Below, one piece after another: positions 44,162-53,566 of a stretch of 64,000 nt of DNA (its first letter is position 1; each line of letters opens with the position of its first letter). A program made the position numbers and the translations under genes. The stretch covers positions 1 to 64,000 of the forward strand of contig JAJYIU010000016.1 of NCBI GenBank assembly GCA_021789895.1, in the 5' to 3' direction. Source of the stretch: Acidobacteriota bacterium. Lineage in GTDB: Bacteria > Acidobacteriota > Terriglobia > Terriglobales > SCQP01. The notes beneath the pieces were generated by a model, which ran no database searches, was not told the DNA's origin, and saw only the letters and a list, made by a program, of their open reading frames with translations.

Positions 44162-45202
44162 TCACCATTCCACCAAGGCTTTGCGGAAGTTGGGGCCGCC
44201 GGCGATCCAGCGGGGGAATTCCTCGGCCACGGCGCGGTGGGTAGCGCGATGAGTGATCCACAACTCGGGACGGAGGCGCCCGCTTTCCAAAGCCAGAAGC
44301 ACCTGGCGAAAGTCTTCGGCAGTGGCGTTGCGGCTGGCTAAGAGGCTGATTTCGCGGGCGTGAAAGAGCGGGTCCTGGAAAGAGATTGACTCCAGGGTGA
44401 GGCCGACGAAGACCAGGCGCCCGCCGTGGGCAACGTCATCAAAGGCGCCGCGCATGGATTGCGGATTGCCGGTGCAGTCGAAGACGATGGTGGGCAGTTC
44501 GCCGCCGCAGGCTTCGCGCAGGCCGGCCGGCGGCGATCCGGCGGCTGGGGGCGAATCTATCCGCAAGGTACGGGCGGCGAGGGCCTGGCGGCAGAAATCC
44601 AGGCGCGCAGGGTCCACGTCCATGACCAGCGGGTCGAGGCCGGCGAGGCGCGCAAATACGAGAGTGGCGAGGCCGATCGGGCCGGCGCCGAGGATCAGCG
44701 CCCGGTCGTCGGGCTGGAGCGAGGCCCGGCGCGCCGCGTGCGCGCCGATGGAGAGCATCTCGACCAGCGCCAGTTGGTCGAACGAGAGCTGCGCCGACTT
44801 ATGCAGCTTCGCCAGCGGCACCGGGAGGAATTCCCGCATGCCGCCATCGGCATGCACGCCGAGCACCTGCAGGCGTTCGCAGCAGTTGGTCCGGCCGCGG
44901 CGGCAGGCGGCGCAATCGCCGCAATGCAGATAAGGCTCGATGGCGCAGCGGTCGCCGGGGCGCAGGCCGAAGGGGTTATCCGGCTCGACCTGCTCGATGA
45001 CGCCGCTGAGCTCGTGTCCCAGGATGCGGGGATAACTGAAGTAAGGTTGAATGCCCTTAAAGGCGCGCAGATCAGTGCCGCAGATGCCGACGCGCCGGAT
45101 GCGCACCAGGGCTTCGCCGGGGCGGGGGGGCGCGGCGTCGGCGAGGTCGAGGGGGCACAGCCGTCCCGGCTGTTCAAGCACCACAGCGTGCATGCTTTTC
45201 AT
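44162..45202 (-). CDS. Zinc-dependent alcohol dehydrogenase family (medium-chain, sorbitol-type)
   Basis: 346 residues of the MDR superfamily. The catalytic zinc region is GICGTDLRAFKG with GHELSGVIEQ; the structural zinc loop CGDCAACRRGRTNCCE keeps four Cys. The nucleotide fold has LILGAGPIGLATLVFAR and VMDVDPARLDF, with Asp favouring NAD+. Substrates in this group include sorbitol, threonine and sugar alcohols. The ATG at 45202 starts MKSMHAVVLEQPG; a second ATG at 45193 is possible. It is divergent from the GH27 gene 100 bases away, so a joint sugar role is possible. Confidence 0.87.
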   Translation of the reverse strand: MKSMHAVVLEQPGRLCPLDLADAAPPRPGEALVRIRRVGICGTDLRAFKGIQPYFSYPRILGHELSGVIEQVEPDNPFGLRPGDRCAIEPYLHCGDCAACRRGRTNCCERLQVLGVHADGGMREFLPVPLAKLHKSAQLSFDQLALVEMLSIGAHAARRASLQPDDRALILGAGPIGLATLVFARLAGLDPLVMDVDPARLDFCRQALAARTLRIDSPPAAGSPPAGLREACGGELPTIVFDCTGNPQSMRGAFDDVAHGGRLVFVGLTLESISFQDPLFHAREISLLASRNATAEDFRQVLLALESGRLRPELWITHRATHRAVAEEFPRWIAGGPNFRKALVEW

Positions 45203-45305
45203 GCTAGCGCAGAGCGGGCGCAGGCGGGCAGGGAGATGCGCCTGGACGAGGCGGCAAGTTCCGGCCGGGGAGAGCCTCAACTTCACGCTGAACCCGAGGC
45301 ATACT

Positions 45306-46706
45306 ATGGCCATGCCAATGACCAGAAACGGTGACTTGCGGATACGAGGGATGTTCTGCGGCCTATTGCTGGCGGCCGGGCTGGCGGCCGGACGTCCGCT
45401 GGCGGCGCAAGCGGCGCCAGCGCTGGCGCCGACGCCGCCGATGGGTTGGAACAGTTGGGATTCCTACGCCATGTCGCTCGACCAGGCGCAGTACAAGGCA
45501 ACCGCGCGCTGGATGGCCCAGCACTTGCGCCGCTACGGCTGGCGCTACATGGTGATTGACGAGGGCTGGTTTCTGAAGAATCCGCTGAGCGGGGGCAAGC
45601 CGGGCTGGCAATACACCCTGGGCGGGGACGGGATTTTGCTGCCCGCGCCCAATCGTTTTCCTTCGGCGCGCGGCGGCGCCGGCTTCAAGCCGCTGGCGGC
45701 GTTTACGCATCGGCTGGGGCTGCGCTTCGGCATACACATCTTGCGCGGGATTCCGCGGGCAGCGGTGGCGCACAATCTGCCGATCGCCGGCAGCCGCTTT
45801 CATGCCCGCGACGCCGCCAATCCCGCCGACACCTGCGCCTGGAATGCCGATAACTACGGCGTGCGCGACAATGCCGCCGGACAGGCCTGGTACGACGCCC
45901 TGTTCCGGCGCTATGCCCAGTGGGGCGTGGATTACGTCAAGGTGGATTGCATTTCCTCGCCCTATAAGGGGGCGGAGATTCGCATGATCCATCGCGCCAT
46001 CGAGCACGCCGGCGGCCGCATCGTGCTCAGCCTCTCGCCCGGGCCGACGCCGATTGCCCAAGCGGCGCAGGTCGAGCGTCTGGCGCAGCTTTGGAGGATT
46101 TCCGGCGATTTCTGGGACCATTGGCCGGCACTGCCCTGGGCTTCGTGGTCGCAAGGCTTATACGGACAGTTCGACCTGCTCGCCCGCTGGGAGCGCTTCG
46201 CCGGTCCCGGGCATTGGCCCGACGCGGACATGCTGCCGATCGGCATGATCGGCCCGCACCCGGGTTTGGGAAAGCCGCGGCGATCGCATTTTACACACGA
46301 TGAGGAACGAACGATCCTGACGCTATGGTCGGTGGCGCGCTCGCCGCTGATGATGGGCGGCAACCTGCTGCAGCTCGACGCCTGGACGCAGCGGCTGTTG
46401 ACCAATCCCGAGGTGCTGGCGGTGGACCAGCATTCCCGCGGCAACCGCGCGCTTTCGACCACGGCGCAGCAGGCGATCTGGGTGGCGCGGCCGGAGCGGG
46501 GCGCGGGGATCTATGTGGCGGTGTTCAACCGCGGGGACCGGAGCCAGGCGATACGAGTCACCTGGACCGAACTGGGCCTGCAGCCGGGCAGCAGCTACCA
46601 GGCGCGCGATCTTTGGCGGCGGCGCAATTTGGGCAACCTGCGGCGGCTGGCGGTGCGGTTGAGGGCGCATGCCGCGGCGCTGTTCCGGCTGCGGCCGGCA
46701 GGATAA
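45306..46706 (+). CDS. Exported GH27-family alpha-galactosidase-like glycosidase
   Basis: 466 residues with a signal peptide (about 12-40). The GH27 barrel is clear: PPMGWNSWDSY (about 45), YMVIDEGWF (about 80), the nucleophile in YVKVDC (about 215) and the acid/base in PDADMLPIGMIG (about 310). The C-terminal 90 residues form the beta domain. GH27 includes alpha-galactosidases, alpha-N-acetylgalactosaminidases and related enzymes; the sequence points to polysaccharide breakdown in the periplasm or outside the cell. The start at 45306 is the first of three clustered ATGs. Confidence 0.9.
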   Translation: MAMPMTRNGDLRIRGMFCGLLLAAGLAAGRPLAAQAAPALAPTPPMGWNSWDSYAMSLDQAQYKATARWMAQHLRRYGWRYMVIDEGWFLKNPLSGGKPGWQYTLGGDGILLPAPNRFPSARGGAGFKPLAAFTHRLGLRFGIHILRGIPRAAVAHNLPIAGSRFHARDAANPADTCAWNADNYGVRDNAAGQAWYDALFRRYAQWGVDYVKVDCISSPYKGAEIRMIHRAIEHAGGRIVLSLSPGPTPIAQAAQVERLAQLWRISGDFWDHWPALPWASWSQGLYGQFDLLARWERFAGPGHWPDADMLPIGMIGPHPGLGKPRRSHFTHDEERTILTLWSVARSPLMMGGNLLQLDAWTQRLLTNPEVLAVDQHSRGNRALSTTAQQAIWVARPERGAGIYVAVFNRGDRSQAIRVTWTELGLQPGSSYQARDLWRRRNLGNLRRLAVRLRAHAAALFRLRPAG

Positions 46707-46710
46707 GGGA

Positions 46711-47568
46711 ATGCGCCTGAGAGCGGCCAGGAAGACAAGCGGACTAAGCCGGGCGTGGTTATTGATTTTGTGCGCGGCCGGCCTGATTGCGGCCCGCCCG
46801 CACGGGCGGAGGGCCCGACCGCCCGCGCTCTCCGCCATGCAAATTGTCGAACGCGCGCTGGCGGCCCATCGCGCCAGCGCGCGGGCCCTGGAACATTACG
46901 CCTGGCAGGAACGCGACCGGAGCTATCGTCTGAATGACGCCGGAAAAATTATAAAAACCCTATCCGATGTCACTCACCAGGTGAATCCTTTTCATGGCGT
47001 GCACCTCAGTTTTCCCATTGCGATCAACGGCAAGCCGTTGAATGCGCAGCAGCAAGCCAGCCTGGCGCGGGCCAAGGCAAAATTTTTCAAGCAACTGACG
47101 CCGGCGCGGCTGGCGAGAATCCGCCAAGGCGTCCAGCATGCGCAAAATCAATTGCAAAAGCTGGAGGCTGCGATTCCGCAGGCATTCGAGCTTCGTCTGG
47201 CCGGCGAGCGAAGCGAGGGCGGCAGGCAGGTTTACATCGTTCAAGCCACTCCCAATCCCGGGTATCGCGCGCCCAATGACAATTTGCGCATGCTCCGGCA
47301 CCTCGCCGGCACGCTTTGGATTGACCGGCGTACGTTTGCCCTGGCGCGGGCCAGGGTGCATGTATTGCAAGCGATTTCGTTTGACTGGGGCCTGGGACAG
47401 CTTGAGGCAGGCAGCCGGATTGTCTATAGCCGCGCACCAGTTGATAAGTACTGGTTTCCTCAATCACTTACGCTGAAATTGACCATACGCAAGTTTTATC
47501 TGGAACACTTGCACCGGGAAAACCTGCAGGATTACTTTAACTATGCACGCGCGCGTGGCACCAGGTAA
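46711..47568 (+). CDS. Exported protein of unknown function
   Basis: 285 residues. A signal peptide (SRAWLLILCAAGLIAARP, about 12-30) is followed by AMQIVERALAAHRASARALE and then a long alpha/beta stretch with IDRRTFALARARVHVLQAIS. The 'TLWIDRRTFALAR' and 'LEAGSRIVYSRAPVDKYWFP' segments are reminiscent of LolA-like/outer-membrane lipoprotein carrier folds, common in exported Acidobacteriota proteins, but I cannot assign function. It is 4 bases after the GH27 gene, so probably the same operon. Confidence 0.72.
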   Translation: MRLRAARKTSGLSRAWLLILCAAGLIAARPHGRRARPPALSAMQIVERALAAHRASARALEHYAWQERDRSYRLNDAGKIIKTLSDVTHQVNPFHGVHLSFPIAINGKPLNAQQQASLARAKAKFFKQLTPARLARIRQGVQHAQNQLQKLEAAIPQAFELRLAGERSEGGRQVYIVQATPNPGYRAPNDNLRMLRHLAGTLWIDRRTFALARARVHVLQAISFDWGLGQLEAGSRIVYSRAPVDKYWFPQSLTLKLTIRKFYLEHLHRENLQDYFNYARARGTR

Positions 47569-47627
47569 ACGCTACAAACGGTTGCCGCACGTAAGCAAAC
47601 ACCCAGGAAGATAAACCAGGAGATCAC

Positions 47628-50600
47628 GTGCTGGCGGCAGAACATTGCGCCGCGGGCCCCCGCTGTTATCAATACCTCCGATTGAAGATGCGGGGTTGGT
47701 GTTGGCTGCCGCTGTTGTTGGGGCTATATGCGCCGGCGCGGTCACAGTCTCCATACCAGACGACTCACTGGCAGTTTGCCGGTCCCACCGCGGTATACGA
47801 TCCACTGACGCTTAGCGCCGGCATGGTAGCCGGGCCCGTGACAGCGATTGCAGCCGACAACAATCTCATCGGCAAAGCCTATATAGGCTCCTGGGATGGC
47901 GGGGTATGGGAGACCAGCGACGGCGGTTATACCTGGCAGCCGCTGACCGATGCAATGCCCGATCTGGCGATCGGCGCGCTGGCAATGGCTCCCTCCAACC
48001 ACACCGTTTTATATGCCGGGACAGGAACGACGGCGCTATCAGGCCCGCTGATTGCGGGCGACGGATTGCTGTACAGCGCCAACGGCGGCACGAGCTGGGC
48101 GGTAATCGGGCGGGCGAATTTTCAGGGGTTGGCGATCACGCAGATACGAGTTGATCCGAACGACGCCCAGCACTTGCTGGTGGCGGCGGCGGCGCTGCCA
48201 GGCAGTTCGTTGACCGGGGGCGGGTTATACGCCAGCAGCGACAGCGGCTCAAGCTGGCAGAAACTGATGGCGGGAGATTGCCGGGACTTTTACTGGTGGC
48301 CGGCACAACAGGCCATCGTGGCCGACCAAAATGGCAGCATCGTAATCTCCACCAATGATGGAGCGAGCTTTCAAGCGCCAATGGCCGCGCCGGCATCCGG
48401 GTATCTGCGGGTGGCGTTTGGCGTATCTTTAGCGGCGCCCAATACGATTTGGGCGCTGGAAGCGAACGCCCAGGGCAATTTCGGCGGATTGTATGAGAGC
48501 GCCGACCGCGGATTGGACTGGGTGCAAGTCAACGTGCAGAACACTTTCTTCATGGAACATCTTTTTGGCCAAGGGCAGGGGAAAAACGATATCGTGCTGG
48601 CGCTCGACCCGGTATCGGGCACGCTCTATGCAGGCGGCGTGGATTTGTGGTCTTCGAGCGATAATGGCGCCAACTGGACCAACCTGACCAACACGCAAAG
48701 CAATTCACCGACGGTGCATGCCGGCCAGCACGCAATCAGTTTCGGTTATGCGCCCTCAGGCTTCCCGCCGCGGCTATGGCTGGGCAATGACGGCGGGGTT
48801 TGGAGCAATCCGAATCCCGGCGGCAGCATGGGCTTCACCAACCTGAACGCCTCGCTTTCGATCATGGGCATCACCCGCCTGGCGGCGGCGGGGAGCGTCA
48901 TGCTGGCGGCAACCGCGACCGAAGGTTTTGCCGAAACCGTCAATGCCGGGGAATGGACCACGATGACAACGCTGGCGTCCGGATCGGCAGCGCTGGCAGC
49001 CGACGGGACAGGCGGGGGATTTGCCTTGGCCGCCCAGGCGCAAGCGTTGAAGATCAACAGCAGCGGCGGCGCGCCTTTTATACAGGAATTCAAGTACACT
49101 CCCAATCCTTCCCAGGATGCGGGCATGGCGGCGCAGAATCCGCCGCTTTGGTCGAATCCCGCCCTGGCAACGTCGCTTTATATCGCCACCGACCAACTTT
49201 GGGCCAGCGGTGACGGCGGTATCACCTGGAGCATGGTAAGCGGCTCGCAAGCCCGGACGACGCTTTCCGCGCTGGCGGCCGCACCGCCGTTGATTGCCGA
49301 AGGCAGCGAGCAGGGACAGGTGCTGGAATCGGGGAACCAGGGCTTGACCTGGAGCGATCTCAGCGCCGGATTGCCGCAGCGGCCGATTACCGGGATGGCC
49401 TGGTCAGCGGCCAATGTCCTGGTAGCGGCATTTGGAGGCACGGATCAAATATTACCGGCGGGGCATGTATTTGCCGACATCAGCGGCGGCTGGGTTGACA
49501 TATCGGCCAGCTTACCCGATCGAACGATTACCGCGCTGGCGGCCGATCCGCAGGATGCCAGCGTGCTGTATGCGTCGAACGAGAGCGGCGTCTGGGCCAC
49601 TCCGGATCTGGGCGGCCATTGGGTCCTGCTGGGGCAAGGGCTTCCGGGCAGCCAGGTGGAAGCGCTGGTGCTTCGGCCGAAGGCGCGGGAACTGCTGGCT
49701 GCCACCGCAGGACGCGGAGTCTGGAGCTTTGCGCTCGAACCTGCGGCCGCAACCGCGGTGACGGTTGCCGGCAATGACCAAACAGCGGATACCGGGGCAA
49801 CGCTACCCCAAACCTTGACCGCGCAAGTGCTGAACGCATTTGGCGAGCCGGTCAGCGGCCAGAACGTCACCTGGACGGATAATAGCGCCGGCGGCGGGTT
49901 TAGCGCAACCCAAGCGGTGAGCGACGCGCAAGGATTCGTCTCTACCACGTATACGCTGCCGGCCCGCGCCGGCACAGTAACGGTGATGGCTATGCCCATC
50001 CTGAGCGGCTCCAGTTGGACAGCAGATTTTCAGGAGACTGCGGTGGCGACGACGGCAACCACGCTGCTGGCCTATTCCGGCTCGGGGCAGTCGCAAACGG
50101 TCGGCCTGCCGCTGCCAATGCCCCTGGTAACGCGGGTGGAAGACAGCATGAGCAACCCGATCGCGGGCTTCACGGTGAACTATTCCGACGGCAACGCCGG
50201 CGGTTCGTTTTCGCCTGCGGCAGCGGTATCGGATGCTTCCGGCAACGCCTCGACCATTTATACCCTGCCGCCGAATGCCGGCCAGATCACCATCACCGCC
50301 GCGGGCGGCAGCCTGGCGCCGGTGCAATTTACCGCGACTGCGCTGGCCGCGCCGAGTTTCACGCTCAGCCTATCGCCCGCCGCGCAAGATGCGAATGCGA
50401 ATACCATCGCGCAGATTCAACTCAACTCGCAATCCATTGGCGGGGATTCGAAGACGATACTGTTGAACTGCACGGCGCCGGTGACCGGATGCTCCCTTTC
50501 GCCGTCCTCGATTGCACCGGGCGGCAGCAGCAGCGTGAGCGTCGGCACCGGATCGCTTACCGCCGGCAGCAACACCATCACGATCAGCGGCACGGATGGA

Positions 50601-51158
50601 GTGCATACGCAGACCGCGAGCGCCACGATCACGCTGACCGGGATGAGCCTGCAATCCACTCCGAGCACGGCCTCGGTCGCAGCGGGCCAAACCGCCAGTT
50701 TTGCGCTGAACTTGAGCGGTGAAGGCGGATTCAGCGGCCAGGCCAGCCTGGCTTGCAGCAATAATGGCGGCGCGCTGCCCTATGGCATGGCCTGCAGCTT
50801 CAATCCCAGCACGTCCGCGCTGGGGTCGAGCCCGGTAACGATCAGCCTGGCTGTATCCACCACCGCGCCCGGGAGCGTACCGCCGGCCATGCCGGCGCCG
50901 CGGAGGCCGGCGGTATGGCTGGGCGCCGGCGCCCTGCTGGTGTTATTGGCCGGGGCTTTCCGGCGGCGCCGGATGCTGCGTCTGGCCGGACTGGCCGGGA
51001 TCGCGGCGGTAGCGCTGGCCTGCGGCGGGGGCGGGAGTTATTCACAGCCGCCGCCACCGGCTCCCGGCACTCCGCCGGGCACCTACAACATCGTCGTGAC
51101 GGCATCCGCCAGCGGGGTGACGCCTCAACAGACGACGCTTTCGATCACGGTGCAATAA
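47628..51158 (+). CDS. Large exported protein: sortilin/BNR-type beta-propeller, Ig-like domains, C-terminal anchor
   Basis: 1,176 residues. After a signal peptide (about 21-40) come repeats of the type WxSxDGGxTWxxL (e.g. VWETSDGGYTWQPL, LYASSDSGSSWQKL, LYESADRGLDWVQV, LWASGDGGITWSMV) forming VPS10/BNR propellers to about residue 705. Two Ig-like domains follow (about 715-805 and 815-905; SGQNVTWTDNSAGGGF, GFTVNYSDGNAGGSF), then further Ig-like repeats, then hydrophobic segments (PAVWLGAGALLVLLAG and MLRLAGLAGIAAVALACGGG) near 1,090-1,130 and a Pro-rich tail. The GTG at 47628 has AGGAG six bases upstream; the ATG at 47688 also fits. Role is unknown; surface binding is plausible. Confidence 0.87.
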   Translation: MLAAEHCAAGPRCYQYLRLKMRGWCWLPLLLGLYAPARSQSPYQTTHWQFAGPTAVYDPLTLSAGMVAGPVTAIAADNNLIGKAYIGSWDGGVWETSDGGYTWQPLTDAMPDLAIGALAMAPSNHTVLYAGTGTTALSGPLIAGDGLLYSANGGTSWAVIGRANFQGLAITQIRVDPNDAQHLLVAAAALPGSSLTGGGLYASSDSGSSWQKLMAGDCRDFYWWPAQQAIVADQNGSIVISTNDGASFQAPMAAPASGYLRVAFGVSLAAPNTIWALEANAQGNFGGLYESADRGLDWVQVNVQNTFFMEHLFGQGQGKNDIVLALDPVSGTLYAGGVDLWSSSDNGANWTNLTNTQSNSPTVHAGQHAISFGYAPSGFPPRLWLGNDGGVWSNPNPGGSMGFTNLNASLSIMGITRLAAAGSVMLAATATEGFAETVNAGEWTTMTTLASGSAALAADGTGGGFALAAQAQALKINSSGGAPFIQEFKYTPNPSQDAGMAAQNPPLWSNPALATSLYIATDQLWASGDGGITWSMVSGSQARTTLSALAAAPPLIAEGSEQGQVLESGNQGLTWSDLSAGLPQRPITGMAWSAANVLVAAFGGTDQILPAGHVFADISGGWVDISASLPDRTITALAADPQDASVLYASNESGVWATPDLGGHWVLLGQGLPGSQVEALVLRPKARELLAATAGRGVWSFALEPAAATAVTVAGNDQTADTGATLPQTLTAQVLNAFGEPVSGQNVTWTDNSAGGGFSATQAVSDAQGFVSTTYTLPARAGTVTVMAMPILSGSSWTADFQETAVATTATTLLAYSGSGQSQTVGLPLPMPLVTRVEDSMSNPIAGFTVNYSDGNAGGSFSPAAAVSDASGNASTIYTLPPNAGQITITAAGGSLAPVQFTATALAAPSFTLSLSPAAQDANANTIAQIQLNSQSIGGDSKTILLNCTAPVTGCSLSPSSIAPGGSSSVSVGTGSLTAGSNTITISGTDGVHTQTASATITLTGMSLQSTPSTASVAAGQTASFALNLSGEGGFSGQASLACSNNGGALPYGMACSFNPSTSALGSSPVTISLAVSTTAPGSVPPAMPAPRRPAVWLGAGALLVLLAGAFRRRRMLRLAGLAGIAAVALACGGGGSYSQPPPPAPGTPPGTYNIVVTASASGVTPQQTTLSITVQ

Positions 51159-51196
51159 GCCATTGCGGGCGCGCAGAGGCATGCGGCGGCGCGCGG

Positions 51197-51922
51197 TTAA
51201 ATGCCGTTGGATGGCGTTTTTTTCAGATCGGCGGCCACGGCTTCGCCCGCGGCAGCATTATCAGCCGCGGTATTGACGGCGTCAGGCGGGAGGGTTTCAC
51301 ATTCCGGCTGAGATTGAAACTGGTGATTGAAAACCAGGCGGTAGAGCAGCCAACCGAACACCAGGAAGCCGAGCGCCAGGGCGAAGATTTTAAAGGCCGC
51401 CAGGTAATCCCCCTGCCAGTGGCGGAGCAGGCGGCGCCCGAAGGCCATCGCCAGCCAGGCTTCGATCAAGTAGCGGGCGCCACGGCCGAGGGCGATGGAG
51501 AGGCTGAAGCGGCGCTTCGGGATGGAAAGAATCCCGGCCGAAATGACGAAGGGCGCGTAAGGGCAAGGCGGCGGCATGACTGCAGCCATGCCGACCGGCA
51601 AGGAGCCATAGCGTTCGGTCCAATGCAAGATGCGGCGCTGCCAGGAACCGGACAGCCGGCTACGCAGCCAGCTTCCACCGCCGCGGCGGCCGACGTTGTA
51701 AGTGAGACGCGCGCCCAGGACCGAACCCAACGTGGCCAGCAGGGCCGCGGCCACTCCCCAAAGCCAATCGTTTTTAGCGATGACGAAGCTGATCAGGACC
51801 AGGTCATTGAGGCCGGGGAGCGCAAACAATAACGAGCTATCCAGCAAGGCAAAGCCGAAGACGCCGGCCAAGCCCAGGGTGCGGGCCAAAGCCAGCAACA
51901 CACGTATCAGGTGCGGATGCAT
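51197..51922 (-). CDS. VTT-domain (DedA/YqaA-like) membrane protein
   Basis: 241 residues with five or six membrane helices. The re-entrant-loop segments DSSLLFALPGLNDLVLISFV (near 28) and GMAAVMPPPCPYAPFVISAG (near 108) are the paired half-helices of the VTT/DedA superfamily. DedA-like proteins are linked to lipid scrambling and flippase-type transport of undecaprenyl or phosphatidyl lipids. The C-terminal 35 residues are a charged, variable tail. It lies 35 bases after tatC in the same direction. Confidence 0.86.
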   Translation of the reverse strand: MHPHLIRVLLALARTLGLAGVFGFALLDSSLLFALPGLNDLVLISFVIAKNDWLWGVAAALLATLGSVLGARLTYNVGRRGGGSWLRSRLSGSWQRRILHWTERYGSLPVGMAAVMPPPCPYAPFVISAGILSIPKRRFSLSIALGRGARYLIEAWLAMAFGRRLLRHWQGDYLAAFKIFALALGFLVFGWLLYRLVFNHQFQSQPECETLPPDAVNTAADNAAAGEAVAADLKKTPSNGI

Positions 51923-51956
51923 TGCGTTCCAGCCGGAGATTGGACGCGTGTTCCGG

Positions 51957-52787
51957 CTACGACCCTGTGTTTTCCTCAGCCCGTTTCCGGCGCTGCCGCC
52001 GTTCGCGACCGAACAAGTACACCAGGCCGATGCTCAGAATATACAAAAGCAGCATCGGAGTTGCGAACACCACCATAGTAGTGATGTCGGCGGTGGGGGT
52101 AATCACCGCCGCGATGATAAAGACAACGAGCACAGCATAGCGGAAATTCCGCAATAAGAAACGTGAATTGACGACGCCGATGATGGCCAGGAAGAGGATC
52201 AGGATGGGCAGTTCGAAGACCAGTCCGGTGCCCAACACGACGGTGGCGAAGAGGTTGAAATATTCGTTGATTTCGGGGAAGGCGGTGAACTGATGGGCAT
52301 AGCCAATGAGGAAATTCAACACCATCGGGAAGGCGAAGCTATAGGCGAAGATGCCGCCGCTGATGAACAGGGCGGAGGTCAGCAGCACGAACGGGATAAT
52401 GTACTTACGTTCGCGCTTATACAGGCCGGGGGCGATAAACAGCCAGACCTGGTAAAGGACCCAGGGCGAGGCCAGGAACAGGCCGGCAACCAGGGCCAGC
52501 TTGACATAAAGGTTAAACGGGTCAATCGGGTTGAGGTAAATCAGTTTCAAGGTCTGGTGATGGGCGGCGAGCGCCTTCACCAGCGGGCGGTCCATGGCAT
52601 TGTAGATGGCGTTGTGGTAGTAAAAACAGACAAAGAAGCCAACGATAATGCCGACGAGGGAATAAAAAATGCGCCGGCGCAGTTCCTCGAGATGCTCGAG
52701 GAACGACATGGCGCCGCCGAGCTGTTCTTCGCCTTCGGCCGGGGCGGTACTGCCGGCGCTGCGGCGGATTCGATCCAGAATGGGCAA
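51957..52787 (-). CDS. tatC: Sec-independent protein translocase TatC
   Basis: 276 residues with six membrane helices. TatC is the receptor for twin-arginine signal peptides. MSFLEHLEELRRRIFYSLVG near residue 27, LASPWVLYQVWLFIAPGLYK and FAYSFAFPMVLNFL are conserved. An N-terminal extension of 26 residues precedes the usual MSFLEHL start. The partner TatA/B-like gene is 140 bases upstream. Confidence 0.95.
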   Translation of the reverse strand: MPILDRIRRSAGSTAPAEGEEQLGGAMSFLEHLEELRRRIFYSLVGIIVGFFVCFYYHNAIYNAMDRPLVKALAAHHQTLKLIYLNPIDPFNLYVKLALVAGLFLASPWVLYQVWLFIAPGLYKRERKYIIPFVLLTSALFISGGIFAYSFAFPMVLNFLIGYAHQFTAFPEINEYFNLFATVVLGTGLVFELPILILFLAIIGVVNSRFLLRNFRYAVLVVFIIAAVITPTADITTMVVFATPMLLLYILSIGLVYLFGRERRQRRKRAEENTGS

Positions 52788-52927
52788 CTACGAAATCCTC
52801 ATTTATTGCGGATTTACCCCCGGATAAGCTCAGCCCGAGAGCGGAAGATTTTCCACTTTACCGGGGAACACTTCAGGGGAACACTTCAAACGCGAATACC
52901 TATTTTCGCATTGAACCCGGGAAAACG

Positions 52928-53461
52928 TCAGCCATGGGTTTCGGATTTGGCAGGCGCCGATGCGGATGGAGCAGCCGGTGCGGCCGGGGTCGAGACAGGA
53001 GCTGGTTCCGAGGGAGCGGGGTACGACGGATGGTCAGGCGGGATGCCATGGGCGTTTTGAGCAGGGGCGGATTCCTGTTCCTGACCCTGCTCCTCCTCTT
53101 CCGGCATCCAGCCGGATTCACCTCCGTCGGCCTCGTCGAAAGGCTCATCCTCAAAGTCGGCCTCCCAGGGCGGCAGTTCATGGCCATGGCCGTTATAGGC
53201 GGCTGCTTCCTGATCAAGGTCTTCTTCAGTGGAGTCGCGGTAAGGCTCGATAGATTCAGGGGTTAAATCCACCGCATCCGGCTTAGGGTTGGATTCTTCC
53301 AGGTTATGAAACTCCTCTTCGAGCGACTGGCGGAACTCGTTGCTGGCGCGGCGCAACTCGGCCATCGCCTTACCGACAGTACGGGCAATTTCGGGCAGGC
53401 GTTTGGGCCCAAAGACGAGCAGGGCGAGCACGGCAAAAAACAACAACTCGGGGAAGTTCAT
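52928..53461 (-). CDS. TatA/TatB-like protein
   Basis: 177 residues. The N-terminal helix MNFPELLFFAVLALLVFGPK, then RLPEIARTVGKAMAELRRAS and NEFRQSLEEEFH give the membrane hairpin of the family; PELLFFAVLALLVFGPKRLPE is nearer TatB than TatA. The remaining 125 residues are acidic and then Pro/Ala-rich, presumably disordered. It is co-directional with tatC, so together they form the core of a Tat system. Confidence 0.9.
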   Translation of the reverse strand: MNFPELLFFAVLALLVFGPKRLPEIARTVGKAMAELRRASNEFRQSLEEEFHNLEESNPKPDAVDLTPESIEPYRDSTEEDLDQEAAAYNGHGHELPPWEADFEDEPFDEADGGESGWMPEEEEQGQEQESAPAQNAHGIPPDHPSYPAPSEPAPVSTPAAPAAPSASAPAKSETHG

Positions 53462-53566
53462 CGGGAGAGCGGTATTTCCGGCCGGGCCAGCTAAAAACCA
53501 GCCGGTATCACGATATTACGCAATGGTTTCGATGCCGTCAAATAAGGCCGGCCGGCAGGCTTGGGA